From: Chryseobacterium lacus
GTDB lineage: Bacteria; Bacteroidota; Bacteroidia; Flavobacteriales; Weeksellaceae
DNA length: 64,000 nt
NCBI RefSeq assembly: GCF_003336205.1
Contig: NZ_QPIE01000003.1
Span: 186,001-250,000, forward strand
Reading direction: 5' to 3'
Shown here in pieces: positions 18,186 through 27,820 of this stretch. The position numbers and the translations under genes are program-made. Position 1 is the first letter of the stretch. Each line of letters begins with the position of its first letter. The notes beneath the pieces were generated by a model. It had not been told where the DNA came from, ran no database searches, and worked only from the letters and a program-made list of their open reading frames with translations.

Positions 18186-18230
18186 AAAACGTCAGGACGT
18201 TTTTATAAAAAGATCAGGACGTTTTTTAAT
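18186..18230. repeat. Two tandem copies of a ~22-base unit with internal palindrome
   Basis: TCAGGACGTTTTT occurs at 18192-18204 and again at 18214-18226, 22 bases apart. The first copy is also a hairpin (AAAACGTC-AG-GACGTTTT, 18186-18203) followed by T. The repeats abut the broken start of the HU-like remnant. Confidence 0.7.
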
Positions 18231-18393
18231 AATGATAAGAACATTGTTAATATGATCCCTTGAAACTACTTCTCACAGCCGGTTTGCAGAGATTTGTTTA
18301 AACCGTTCTTATATCATTATTTTGCAGGGTTTTTGCACAGGAAAATAACCCATCTTGGGACTCATTTTGTTTTAATTTTTATATCTTAACCTG

Positions 18394-19935
18394 ATGAACG
18401 TTCAAAATATTACGCAACAATATCTTAAACTCTTTCCGGGAGATTTCTCGGGCAACACCATACAGCGGCAAACGCCCAAGGTGCTTTTCTCCACCGTGAA
18501 ACCGGTAGGTTTTCAAAACCCTGAACTGATTTTGTTTAATGACCAGCTTTCCGAAGAAATCGGTTTAGGCAGTTTTACTGAAACAGACTTGGATTTTCTT
18601 GTGGGAAACCGCCTGTCTGATAGCATTCAAACCTACGCTACGGCCTACGCAGGCCACCAGTTTGGCAATTGGGCAGGGCAGTTGGGCGACGGAAGGGCGA
18701 TTTATGCAGGGGAAATCACCAACGCTGAAGGCAAAATCACCGAAATTCAATGGAAAGGTGCCGGAGCCACGCCTTATTCCCGCTTTGCCGATGGTCGCGC
18801 AGTGCTTCGGTCTTCCGTTCGCGAATACCTGATCAGCGAAGCCATGCATCACCTCGGAGTGCCCACTACAAGAGCGCTTAGCTTGTGTTTCACGGGGGAA
18901 GAGGTAGTACGTGACATGATGTACGACGGGAATCCAGAGGCTGAAAAAGGTGCGGTCATCATCCGAACCGCCGAAAGTTTCCTGAGATTCGGGCATTTCG
19001 AACTGCTTTCTGCACAGAAAGAAACCGCTACTTTGCAGGCTTTAGCCGATTTTGCCATCAAAAATTATTTCAAAGAAATTGACGAAAACAGCCCGAAAAA
19101 GTACCATGAGTTCTTTCAAAAGATTGTAAAAAACACTGCCGATTTGATGGTAGCCTGGTTTCGTGTTGGCTTTGTGCATGGGGTAATGAATACGGATAAT
19201 ATGTCGATTTTGGGATTAAGTATTGACTATGGCCCGTTTTCGATGATGGATGATTTTGATTTAAACTTCACACCCAACACAACGGATTTGCCCGGCCGCA
19301 GATATGCCTTCGGGAAACAGCCTCAAATTGCCCAGTGGAACCTGTGGCAACTGGCGAATGCTTTATTCCCATTAATAAAAGATGCCGAGTTTTTGGAGCA
19401 GACGTTGGATGATTTCAGCCAGTACTTTTGGCAAAAACATGACAGAATGATGGCGGATAAGTTCGGTTTCGAGGAGTTATTAGAAGAAGATGCAAATTTT
19501 TTCCAACACTGGCAGGAAATGATGATTCGCCTGAGGATGGATTATACTTTATTTTTCCATTGGCTCGAAAAACCTCATGAAGAGAGAGAAGTTTCCCGTT
19601 TTCTTCAGGAAGTTTCTTACTTGCGCTATGAACCCAAACATGAAGAAGATCTTCGAAATTTCCTAGGTTTATATGAGAAGAGAATCGGTGAAAATACTTT
19701 TTCAAAAGAGCAATCCCTTGCTTTAATGAGGAAAAACAATCCCAAATTCATTCTAAGAAATTATCTTTTATATGAATGCATTGAAGATTTGAACAATGGA
19801 AATAAAGAGAAACTTTACCAGCTGTTGGATGCTTTGCAAAGTCCTTATGAAGAAAAGCACCCGGAGTTTTCCCGAAAACGCCCTGAAGAATATGACGGGA
19901 CGCCGGGTTGCAGCCAGCTTTCCTGCAGTTCCTGA
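18394..19935 (+). CDS. selO: Protein adenylyltransferase SelO (YdiU/UPF0061 family)
   Basis: SelO is a pseudokinase-fold enzyme that transfers AMP to proteins and affects redox homeostasis in other bacteria. The 513-residue product has the family motifs TAYAGHQFGNWAGQLGDGRA, GAGATPYSRFADGRAVLRSS, VRVGF-like FRVGFVHGVMNTDNMS and LSIDYGPF. It ends in LSCSS, where eukaryotic members use selenocysteine in a C-terminal CxSS; here it is an ordinary Cys. No clear -7 box was found upstream. The downstream membrane-protein gene begins about 30 bases after the stop. Confidence 0.95.
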   Translation: MNVQNITQQYLKLFPGDFSGNTIQRQTPKVLFSTVKPVGFQNPELILFNDQLSEEIGLGSFTETDLDFLVGNRLSDSIQTYATAYAGHQFGNWAGQLGDGRAIYAGEITNAEGKITEIQWKGAGATPYSRFADGRAVLRSSVREYLISEAMHHLGVPTTRALSLCFTGEEVVRDMMYDGNPEAEKGAVIIRTAESFLRFGHFELLSAQKETATLQALADFAIKNYFKEIDENSPKKYHEFFQKIVKNTADLMVAWFRVGFVHGVMNTDNMSILGLSIDYGPFSMMDDFDLNFTPNTTDLPGRRYAFGKQPQIAQWNLWQLANALFPLIKDAEFLEQTLDDFSQYFWQKHDRMMADKFGFEELLEEDANFFQHWQEMMIRLRMDYTLFFHWLEKPHEEREVSRFLQEVSYLRYEPKHEEDLRNFLGLYEKRIGENTFSKEQSLALMRKNNPKFILRNYLLYECIEDLNNGNKEKLYQLLDALQSPYEEKHPEFSRKRPEEYDGTPGCSQLSCSS

Positions 19936-19942
19936 TTTTTTT

Positions 19943-19950
19943 TACTTTTG
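19943..19950 (+). promoter_or_regulatory. Possible internal -7 box (TACTTTTG) for the membrane protein gene
   Basis: TACTTTTG lies just after the selO stop and about 15 bases before the TTG proposed as start of the next gene. Confidence 0.35.
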
Positions 19951-19964
19951 TGGAAAATTCACGA

Positions 19965-21239
19965 TTGAAACTGAAATCTAAATTCACAAGCCTGCTGAAA
20001 CTTGTTTTTCCGTCTGCATGGCCTGAACTGTTGCTCTTTCTCTTTTTTGTTTTGGGATACGGGATTTTGGGCAGTTATATTGCGTACCATTACCGGATTA
20101 TCTTCGACAACCGGATTCCCTGGGATGCGTATTTCAGTTTTGATAACCGTGCTATTGTGATGACGGGCGGCGGATTTGAACGGCATCCACTGTCCAATTA
20201 TTTTTTTGATCAGCTACGCGGAGTGGCGTTATGGGTTTCCGATGGTAAATTTGACCGAAAATTCCGGCTGGTTTTAGCATGGTTCAGCATCGTAACCATG
20301 AGTCTGAGTCTGGTGCAGGTCTATAAATATCTGCGAAATATTATTGAGCTTCCCGTAATTCTTGCAGTGACCATTGTACTTTTCTTCTCGTTCTTTTCCA
20401 CTAATATATTGCTGTCTTTCACTCCGGAAACTTATACTTACACATTATTTTTGCTGGTGTTGTTTCAGTATTATTCTGCTTTGATGCTTAAAAAAGACCG
20501 GAAAATCCCGGTAACCGCACTTACCTTAGCCGGAGTTACCATTGGCGGACTCACCATTACGAATATTATAAAAGTATATATTCCTTTGCTTTTTGAACGA
20601 AAACTTTTTTGGAACTGGAAGAAAATTGGAAATGTACTGTTTCGCGTTGTTCTTTCGGTAGCGGTATTTCTACTGTTATATCTGAACCGGATGAACTTTG
20701 AATTGGGAAGAATCTTTTCCAAAACTGAGCAACAATACGAGAAGTTTTCAAATCCGAAGGTTACGCCTCTTTGGGACATGATCTGCTCATGGTTTTTAGG
20801 AGGAAATATGCTGTTCCCGGGTTTTGTATTGCGGGATTATCACAATAAAAAAGGTTTTGAATACAAAGCCCTGTTCATGGATACTTACAGTAGTGCGTAT
20901 TCTTATGTTTTTGTTGGATTAATAGTGGTTTTGATGCTGTGGTCTTATGTAAAAAACTTCAGAAACCGATGGGTTCAGATGGTGATGATTTCCTTTTTTG
21001 TGGATATTTTGATCCATTGTGTGCTGAAGTTCGGGCTTCACACCTCTTATATATATGGAGGACATTTTATATTCGTTGTCCCGCTGATGCTGGGCTGGCT
21101 CTTTTACGGTTACAGGAATTCTGCAAAGATGATTTCAATTTTTTACGGTATTCTTTTGATAGTGATGATATATCTCCTGCTGAATAATATTTTCAGGATG
21201 CATGAATTTTTCAATTTCCTTGAGAGATTTTATCGATGA
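19965..21239 (+). CDS. Polytopic membrane protein of unknown function
   Basis: The product of about 424 residues has around nine to ten hydrophobic segments with short basic loops. An extracytoplasmic first loop contains RIPWDAYFSFDNRAIVMTGG and FERHPLSNYFFDQL. The layout recalls GT-C type glycosyltransferases or polymerase-like membrane proteins, but no DxD or other catalytic motif is convincing. From memory it resembles a Bacteroidota domain of unknown function (DUF6080), which I cannot confirm. The frame opens from 19908 inside selO. The TTG at 19965 (MKLKSKF...) is preferred because the upstream residues come from selO overlap; GTG at 19950 is another choice. Confidence 0.7.
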   Translation: MKLKSKFTSLLKLVFPSAWPELLLFLFFVLGYGILGSYIAYHYRIIFDNRIPWDAYFSFDNRAIVMTGGGFERHPLSNYFFDQLRGVALWVSDGKFDRKFRLVLAWFSIVTMSLSLVQVYKYLRNIIELPVILAVTIVLFFSFFSTNILLSFTPETYTYTLFLLVLFQYYSALMLKKDRKIPVTALTLAGVTIGGLTITNIIKVYIPLLFERKLFWNWKKIGNVLFRVVLSVAVFLLLYLNRMNFELGRIFSKTEQQYEKFSNPKVTPLWDMICSWFLGGNMLFPGFVLRDYHNKKGFEYKALFMDTYSSAYSYVFVGLIVVLMLWSYVKNFRNRWVQMVMISFFVDILIHCVLKFGLHTSYIYGGHFIFVVPLMLGWLFYGYRNSAKMISIFYGILLIVMIYLLLNNIFRMHEFFNFLERFYR

Positions 21240-21262
21240 CATCAGGTCTATTTTTTTAGAAT

Positions 21263-21766
21263 CTACTTGCCTTCTACACAGAAAATACTGTAAGGAACGG
21301 CAACTGCAGTCGGAAAGTGCTGTCTTATTCTGGACAAATCCGCTGCTGCGCTTTGTCTTGTGAAATAACTTCCTGCCAACAATTTATAATTTGGCCTTAA
21401 AGAAGCATCAGTTAACACCTTGAGCTGAGGAAATTTTCTTCGGAATTCTGTTTTCACTTCATTGGCTTCTGCATTGCTTTTCACAACACTGATTTGTATT
21501 TTAAACCCTTGTATGCGCGGATTTCTTCTACAAATCTCTGCGGTACTCAGTTCCCGGGAAGGAACGAGAATTCTGGTGCCTGCAGATTCCGTAGGGGTTT
21601 CTCTTGAACATTCTTCCAATTCGCTCAGTGCTTTATCAATTCTATTGTCCATTGAAAGAGTGAGTTTCGTTCCGGATAAAGTATCGGTTTTCACAATTTG
21701 TTGCGCATCAATATAATAAAAAGAAGAACTGATGAGGAAGAATAGTGCTAACAACGTGTTTTTCAT
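21263..21766 (-). CDS. SPOR domain-containing secreted protein
   Basis: The 167-residue product has an N-terminal signal peptide (residues 1-21, ending IDAQ). A C-terminal SPOR fold follows from about residue 88: FKIQISVVKSNAEANEVKTE, then NYKLLAGSYFTRQSAAADLSR. SPOR domains bind denuded glycan strands at division sites. There is no membrane anchor beyond the signal peptide, so it is probably periplasmic. It converges with the membrane-protein gene and has its own promoter box. The specific cell-wall process is not known. Confidence 0.85.
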   Translation of the reverse strand: MKNTLLALFFLISSSFYYIDAQQIVKTDTLSGTKLTLSMDNRIDKALSELEECSRETPTESAGTRILVPSRELSTAEICRRNPRIQGFKIQISVVKSNAEANEVKTEFRRKFPQLKVLTDASLRPNYKLLAGSYFTRQSAAADLSRIRQHFPTAVAVPYSIFCVEGK

Positions 21767-21783
21767 TAAAAAGTAATTTGTGG

Positions 21784-21791
21784 CAAAATTA
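21784..21791 (-). promoter_or_regulatory. Putative -7 box (TAATTTTG) of the SPOR gene
   Basis: TAATTTTG on the minus strand lies about 18 bases before the SPOR-protein ATG. Confidence 0.5.
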
Positions 21792-21896
21792 GGCTAAAGA
21801 AAAAATTATTCCAAATCTATTATTTAGAACAATTATAAATTAACTTAAAAGGCTACAGGTATCTGAAATGCGCCGTTAAGATTGTGTTAAAAGTCT

Positions 21897-21904
21897 TATT
21901 TTTG
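21897..21904 (+). promoter_or_regulatory. Putative -7 box (TATTTTTG) of the act operon
   Basis: TATTTTTG lies 58 bases before the actA ATG. It is the only TAnnTTTG box seen on this strand between the SPOR gene and actA. Confidence 0.5.
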
Positions 21905-21962
21905 CGGGACTGATTATATTTCTCTGAATTATAGAAATTAGTACTAACACAAGTTTATTTAA

Positions 21963-23333
21963 ATGATTAGTTGGAAAAAGCATTACAAAAAAGGGTTGTT
22001 AGCGTTTGCATTATTGCTTTCAACCGGTGCTTCTGTTTATGCACAGGGCGATGCTAAAAAGGGCGAAGAACTCTTTAAGGCGAATTGTGCCGCCTGCCAC
22101 GCTTTGGACAAGCAAATGGTGGGGCCAGCACTTGGAGGTGTTGTAGAAAGGCTGAAAACTGAACAAAATCTGGACATCGATTGGCTTCATCAATGGATTA
22201 AAGATAACGAAGCACTGCGAAGTTCCGGTGATGCCTATGCCAATGAGGTATTCGAGAAGTTCAATAAAGCCCCGATGAACACTTTTCCGAATCTGTCGGA
22301 TCAGGATATTGATGATATTTTAGAATATACGACCAATCCTCCTGTAGCAGAAACAGCTGCGGCTGCGGCAACAGGTGCTGATGCAGGCCAAACCACAGTA
22401 GCGGATTTGGAGAAAGCCAGAGCGGAAAGAATCAATTCAACAATTATTCTTATTTCCCTTCTGGTGATCGGCGGTCTTTTGATTTGGCTTTTGTTGAAAC
22501 TGAGACAGTTGGTTAAGCTTCAGCAAACAGAAGAGCTTTCCGGATTGAACGAAACCAGAGTTGCCTCTTTCAGCGAACTTTATCAGAAATACAACTATAT
22601 AGGGAAAATAGCATTGGGAATTCTGGGGCTTCTTGCATTCTATGGTGTCTGGAACTGGCTGATGTGGATTGGTGTTTACAAAGGTTATCAGCCCGAACAG
22701 CCCATTCATTTCTCTCATAAAATACATGCCGGCGATAATAAGATCGACTGTCAGATGTGTCACTCTTCAGCGAAATACGGTAAGGTTTCTGAAATTCCTT
22801 CTATGAACGTATGTATGAACTGTCACAGAAATATCTCTGAATACAACGGATCTTATTTTGAACCGGGAAGAGACAAAGCGTTCTATGATGCTGAAATTCA
22901 AAAAATCTATAAAGCTACAGGCTGGGATCCTGCATCACAGCAATATACCGGAAAAACAGAACCGGTAGAATGGGTGAGAATTCACAATATGCCGGATTTT
23001 GTTTACTTTAATCACGCGCAACACGTGGTTGCTGGTGAACAGGCTATCATCAGTTCCCATAATAAGAAAAACCCCAACAACAAAATTGACGTAGTTTGTA
23101 AAGCCTGTCACGGTGCTGTTGATACCATGAATGTGGTTACCATGGCGAATGATTTTACCATGGGTTGGTGTATCGAATGTCACAGAACGACAGAAGTAGA
23201 TATGAACAATACATATAATAAGGAATACTTCCAAAATTTGCACGAGAAACTGAAACAACAGTATCCATCGAAAGAAGGAAAAATTACAGTGGATGCAATC
23301 GGAGGGCTTGAGTGTGGTAAATGTCATTATTAA
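21963..23333 (+). CDS. actA: Alternative complex III subunit ActA, monoheme plus pentaheme cytochrome c
   Basis: ActA carries electrons through the periplasmic part of alternative complex III (quinol:cytochrome c oxidoreductase). The signal peptide ends near SVYAQG (residue 27). A monoheme domain follows with CAACH and a distal Met region (APMNTFPNLS). After an A-rich linker come a membrane helix (about 160-180), a second hydrophobic segment near 220-237, and a domain with five CxxCH motifs: CQMCH, CMNCH, CKACH, CIECH and CGKCH. That gives six haem c in one 456-residue protein. It is the first gene of actABCDEF, 23 bases before actB. Confidence 0.93.
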   Translation: MISWKKHYKKGLLAFALLLSTGASVYAQGDAKKGEELFKANCAACHALDKQMVGPALGGVVERLKTEQNLDIDWLHQWIKDNEALRSSGDAYANEVFEKFNKAPMNTFPNLSDQDIDDILEYTTNPPVAETAAAAATGADAGQTTVADLEKARAERINSTIILISLLVIGGLLIWLLLKLRQLVKLQQTEELSGLNETRVASFSELYQKYNYIGKIALGILGLLAFYGVWNWLMWIGVYKGYQPEQPIHFSHKIHAGDNKIDCQMCHSSAKYGKVSEIPSMNVCMNCHRNISEYNGSYFEPGRDKAFYDAEIQKIYKATGWDPASQQYTGKTEPVEWVRIHNMPDFVYFNHAQHVVAGEQAIISSHNKKNPNNKIDVVCKACHGAVDTMNVVTMANDFTMGWCIECHRTTEVDMNNTYNKEYFQNLHEKLKQQYPSKEGKITVDAIGGLECGKCHY

Positions 23334-23356
23334 TAACTAAAAAATTCGAAGTATAA

Positions 23357-26300
23357 ATGGCTTCAAACAAAATACAATTCAGAAGTATTCATGAGCTTAA
23401 AGATCCGGCTTTGACGCAAAAGCTGGCTCAGAAAGAGTTTCAGAATGAAATTCCGGTGGATGAGATTCTGGCAGATGAAAATCAGGAGAGCGGAGGAACT
23501 TCCAGAAGAGATTTCCTGAAACTGTTAGGTTTTTCTACAGCTGCTGTTACTTTAGCAGCTTGTGAAGCACCGGTTATTAAAACAATTCCGTATGTGGTGA
23601 AACCCCACAGCATCATTCCCGGAGTTCCCAATTATTATGCGACTACTTATTTTGACGGGTTTGATTTCGCCAGTGTTTTGGTAAAAACAAGAGAAGGAAG
23701 GCCTATCAAAATAGAACCAAATCCTGCCGCAGGAGAACTTGGTAAAACAAGTGCCAGAGCACAAGCGAGCGTGCTTTCTCTGTACGACAATGATAAAATT
23801 AAACAACCTAAGCTGAATGGTAAGGATGAGACTTTTGACAAGGTAGATGATTATGTGCTGAATGCGCTGACAACTGCTCAAAACTCAGGGAAGAGGATTG
23901 TTCTTCTTTCCCATTCTTTCGCTTCTCCCACTTTCAAAAAATTATTTGCTGATTTCAAAGCAAAATATCCTTCCGCAGAACTGGTTACTTATGATGCGTA
24001 TCCTCACACTGCGGCTTTGGAAGCTGCTCAGGAAGTATTTGGCCAGAGAGCACTTCCCGTTTATGATTTAAGCAAAACTCAACTTGTTGTTTCATTTCAG
24101 GCTGATTTCTTAGGAGATTACAACGGTGGCGGTTTAGAAACATCGTATGCATTGGGCAAAGCACCCGGTGCAACGATGCTGAGACATATTCAGGTAGAAT
24201 CCAATATGACGCTTACCGGAGCCAATGCAGATACAAGAATTCCACAGAAACCAAGCGAAGTAAATAAAACTTTGACAGAAGTTTACAACGCACTGAATGG
24301 TGGCGGAACTTCTAATGCGGTTGCAGCAGCTATTGTGAAAGAACTCCAAGCGAAAGGAAGCAATGCGGTTGTATTCGCAGACGGTTCTAAAGCGGCACAT
24401 GTTCTTGCACATTTAATTAATCAAAAATTAGGATCTACAGCTTTTACAGGAAGAACGAATCTTCTGAAAGAATATGATCATGCCAGATATCAGGAATTCC
24501 TGAGTTGGATGAATGCCGGACAGGTAGGTGTACTGATCACCAACAATGTTGATCCGATCTATTCATCCAATAAAGGCGAAGCTTTCAAGGCAGCATTAAG
24601 CAAAGTAAATGCGGTTGTTGCTGTTGCTGACAAGAAAAATGAAATTTATAAAGCCGCAAAAGCAGTAATTCCTGTGGCCAACTGGATGGAAAGCTGGGGC
24701 GATCTCACGCCACAATCCGGCGTATATGCGCTGATGCAGCCTACGATTCAAAAAATTTATAAATCCAGACAAATCGAGGAATCGCTGTTGGTTTGGATCA
24801 ATGGTAAAAACAGTCCTTCGAATAACTATTACGAATACCTGAAAGCAAATGCTACAGGAATTTTAGGCGGGACCAGTTTCAACCAGGCATTATACAACGG
24901 ATTGAATCCCGTTGCAACAGAAGCTTTTAACTTATCTTATACCGGCGGAAATGCGGCACAGGCTGTGGCAGAATTGGGAAGATTTAAAGCTTCAGATCTG
25001 GAACTTGTTCTTTATACCAAAACTTCCATTGGAGACGGAACTCAAGCCAATAACCCTTGGTTACAGGAACTTCCGGATCCTATTACCAGACTTGCCTGGG
25101 ATAATTATCTTACCGTTTCTCCTGAAGATGCCAAAAACTTAGGATTAGACAATGATCTGAACGGCAGAATGCAGCTGAACGGTTCTATCGTGAATATTAC
25201 TGTAAATGGAACAACAATTAAAGATGTTCCGGTATTCGTACAACCAGGCCAAGCTAGCGGATCTTTCGGGCTTGCATTAGGATATGGAAAAAAAGATTCA
25301 GGAAAAGTAGCAGCAACCGGAATTAACGCTTATCCGTTATTTGATGGTGTGAATACTGCGCTTTCCAATGTGAGTATCGAAAAAGTTTCCGGAACTCACG
25401 AGTTTGCAGGAATTCAGCTTCAGAATACGTTGATGGGACGTTATGAAATTGCCCGCGAAGTACCTTTAGAAGATTTTATCAATATTCCTTTCGATGACAA
25501 ATTAAAAGGATGGAACAAACCTCTGGAATATCATACCTACAATGGTTCTTTACCCGCAGGAAAAATCTCGCTTTGGGATGAATTTGACGATACCGACGGG
25601 CCACACTTCAATCTTTCTGTAGATTTGAACGCGTGTACCGGCTGTGGAGCTTGTATTATTGCCTGTCAGGCAGAGAACAACGTTCCTGTAGTGGGTAAAG
25701 AAGAAATCAGAATGTCAAGGGATATGTATTGGTTAAGAATTGACCGCTACTATTCTTCCAGAGAGACGATTCATCCACAAGAACAAGTGGAAAGAGGATT
25801 AAATGTGCCGCAGGTTTATGATATTTTGATTGATCCGGCAAAGAATCCTGATGTAATCTTCCAGCCTGTTATGTGTCAGCACTGTAACCATGCTCCTTGT
25901 GAAACGGTATGTCCGGTTGCGGCTACATCTCACGGTAAGCAGGGACAGAACCAAATGGCGTACAATAGATGTGTAGGTACAAGATATTGTGCGAACAACT
26001 GTCCGTATAAAGTAAGAAGATTCAATTGGTTTAATTATGCTCAGAACGATAAGTTCGATTTCAATATGAATAATGATCTGGGCAGAATGGTGTTGAATCC
26101 TGATGTAGTAGTGCGTACAAGAGGGGTGATGGAGAAATGTTCACTTTGTATCCAGATGACTCAGGACACGATTCTTCAGGCTAAAAAAGAGGGCAGAAAA
26201 GTAAAAGACGGAGAATTCAAAACGGCTTGTTCAGCAGCTTGTGCTACAGGGGCTCTACAGTTTGGTGACATGAATGATCAATCTTCGAAAGTCCGGAAAC

Positions 26301-26407
26301 TCTATAATAGCAACAGAAGATATACGCTTCTGGAGGAAATCGGCACCAAACCTAACGTGTTCTATCATGTGAAGGTGAGAAACAGAAAAGAAGAAAACAA
26401 AGTATAA
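23357..26407 (+). CDS. actB: Alternative complex III subunit ActB (molybdopterin-oxidoreductase-like, iron-sulfur)
   Basis: ActB is the large periplasmic subunit holding the iron-sulfur chain that links quinol oxidation to ActA. The 1016-residue product has an N-terminal Tat-like signal with SRRDFLKLLGFSTAAVTLAAC; it sits unusually late (about residues 50-70), the known Tat-variant form of this family. A molybdopterin-enzyme-like domain without an obvious cofactor ligand follows. The C-terminal ferredoxin domain (from about 755) has CTGCGACIIAC, CQHCNHAPCETVC, CVGTRYCANNC and a CSLC motif. It lies between actA and actC in the expected order. Confidence 0.95.
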   Translation: MASNKIQFRSIHELKDPALTQKLAQKEFQNEIPVDEILADENQESGGTSRRDFLKLLGFSTAAVTLAACEAPVIKTIPYVVKPHSIIPGVPNYYATTYFDGFDFASVLVKTREGRPIKIEPNPAAGELGKTSARAQASVLSLYDNDKIKQPKLNGKDETFDKVDDYVLNALTTAQNSGKRIVLLSHSFASPTFKKLFADFKAKYPSAELVTYDAYPHTAALEAAQEVFGQRALPVYDLSKTQLVVSFQADFLGDYNGGGLETSYALGKAPGATMLRHIQVESNMTLTGANADTRIPQKPSEVNKTLTEVYNALNGGGTSNAVAAAIVKELQAKGSNAVVFADGSKAAHVLAHLINQKLGSTAFTGRTNLLKEYDHARYQEFLSWMNAGQVGVLITNNVDPIYSSNKGEAFKAALSKVNAVVAVADKKNEIYKAAKAVIPVANWMESWGDLTPQSGVYALMQPTIQKIYKSRQIEESLLVWINGKNSPSNNYYEYLKANATGILGGTSFNQALYNGLNPVATEAFNLSYTGGNAAQAVAELGRFKASDLELVLYTKTSIGDGTQANNPWLQELPDPITRLAWDNYLTVSPEDAKNLGLDNDLNGRMQLNGSIVNITVNGTTIKDVPVFVQPGQASGSFGLALGYGKKDSGKVAATGINAYPLFDGVNTALSNVSIEKVSGTHEFAGIQLQNTLMGRYEIAREVPLEDFINIPFDDKLKGWNKPLEYHTYNGSLPAGKISLWDEFDDTDGPHFNLSVDLNACTGCGACIIACQAENNVPVVGKEEIRMSRDMYWLRIDRYYSSRETIHPQEQVERGLNVPQVYDILIDPAKNPDVIFQPVMCQHCNHAPCETVCPVAATSHGKQGQNQMAYNRCVGTRYCANNCPYKVRRFNWFNYAQNDKFDFNMNNDLGRMVLNPDVVVRTRGVMEKCSLCIQMTQDTILQAKKEGRKVKDGEFKTACSAACATGALQFGDMNDQSSKVRKLYNSNRRYTLLEEIGTKPNVFYHVKVRNRKEENKV

Positions 26408-26425
26408 ATAATAATAAGGTAAAAA

Positions 26426-27820
26426 ATGTCACATTACGAAGCCCCGATTCGGGAACCTTTAATTATTGGTCACAAAACCTATCATGATATCACAGTAGAT
26501 ATCGCAAAACCTATCGAGGAAAGAGCAGGAAAACTATGGTGGATTTCTTTCTACGCTGCACTTGTTCTTTTCATCTATGGATTCGGCTGCATTGCTTACA
26601 CTATCGGTACCGGTATTGGAGCATGGGGTTTGAACAGAACCAATAACTGGGGATGGGATATCACCAATTTCGTTTGGTGGGTAGGTATTGGCCACGCCGG
26701 TACACTGATTTCTGCAGTTTTATTATTATTTAGACAGCGATGGAGGATGTCCGTAAACCGTTCTGCAGAAGCGATGACCATCTTTGCGGTTGTTCAGGCA
26801 GCGATTTTCCCAGTGATTCACATGGGTAGAGTTTGGGTAGGATATTGGGTTTTCCCGATTCCAAATCAATATGGTTCTCTCTGGACGAACTTTAACTCAC
26901 CTCTTCTTTGGGACGTATTTGCAATTTCTACTTATTTCTCGGTATCCACCGTGTTCTGGTTTATGGGATTAATTCCTGACTTTGCTATGATTCGTGACAG
27001 AGCGAAAACTCCCTGGACCAAGAAAATCTATACACTTCTGTCTTTCGGATGGGGAGGAAAAGCCAAACACTGGCAAAGGTTTGAAGAACTTTCCCTTGTT
27101 TTGGCTGGTTTAGCCACCCCGCTTGTATTCTCTGTACACACGACGGTATCTTTTGACTTTGCAACGTCTGTTATCAAAGGTTGGCACTCTACCATCTATC
27201 CGCCTTACTTTGTGGCCGGTGCAATTTTCTCGGGATTTGCCATGGTACAAACCCTTCTTCTTGTTGCAAGAAAAGTAGCACATCTGGAAGATTATATTAC
27301 TTTGTATCATATTGAAATCATGAACATCGTTATTATCGTAACGGGTGGAATGGTAACCGTAGCCTACGCTTGTGAATATTTCATCGCCTGGTACTCCGGT
27401 TCACGATACGAAGACTTTGTATATTTATCGCCGGGAGCAGCTACAGGGCCTTACTGGTGGGCATTCTGGGCATTGATTATCTGTAACCTGGTCATTCCTG
27501 CATTATTCTGGTTCAAAAAGATAAGGACAAATATTATCGCAACCTTTATTATCGCATTGATTATTAATATCGGGATGTGGTTCGAAAGATTCGATATTAT
27601 CGTTATTAATATTTCCCGAGATTATCTGCCAAGTTCCTGGACGATGTTTATGCCATCCGTTATTGATGTTGGCGTGTATTTAGGGACCATTGGATTCTTC
27701 TCAGTATTATTCCTCTTGTATGCCAGAACATTCCCTGTTATTGCACAGGCTGAATTGAAGAGTATTTTGAAAATTTCAGGTGAAACTTATAAAGCAAAAG
27801 AAGAAGATGAGCACCACTAA
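26426..27820 (+). CDS. actC: Alternative complex III subunit ActC (NrfD/PsrC-like quinol subunit)
   Basis: ActC is the integral membrane subunit that holds a quinol site next to the ActB iron-sulfur clusters. The 464-residue protein has about ten membrane helices and NrfD-family features such as WWVGIGHAGTLISAVLLLFR, the VHTTVSFDFA segment and PPYFVAGAIFSGFAMV. It is 18 bases after actB and overlaps actD by 14 bases. Confidence 0.94.
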   Translation: MSHYEAPIREPLIIGHKTYHDITVDIAKPIEERAGKLWWISFYAALVLFIYGFGCIAYTIGTGIGAWGLNRTNNWGWDITNFVWWVGIGHAGTLISAVLLLFRQRWRMSVNRSAEAMTIFAVVQAAIFPVIHMGRVWVGYWVFPIPNQYGSLWTNFNSPLLWDVFAISTYFSVSTVFWFMGLIPDFAMIRDRAKTPWTKKIYTLLSFGWGGKAKHWQRFEELSLVLAGLATPLVFSVHTTVSFDFATSVIKGWHSTIYPPYFVAGAIFSGFAMVQTLLLVARKVAHLEDYITLYHIEIMNIVIIVTGGMVTVAYACEYFIAWYSGSRYEDFVYLSPGAATGPYWWAFWALIICNLVIPALFWFKKIRTNIIATFIIALIINIGMWFERFDIIVINISRDYLPSSWTMFMPSVIDVGVYLGTIGFFSVLFLLYARTFPVIAQAELKSILKISGETYKAKEEDEHH

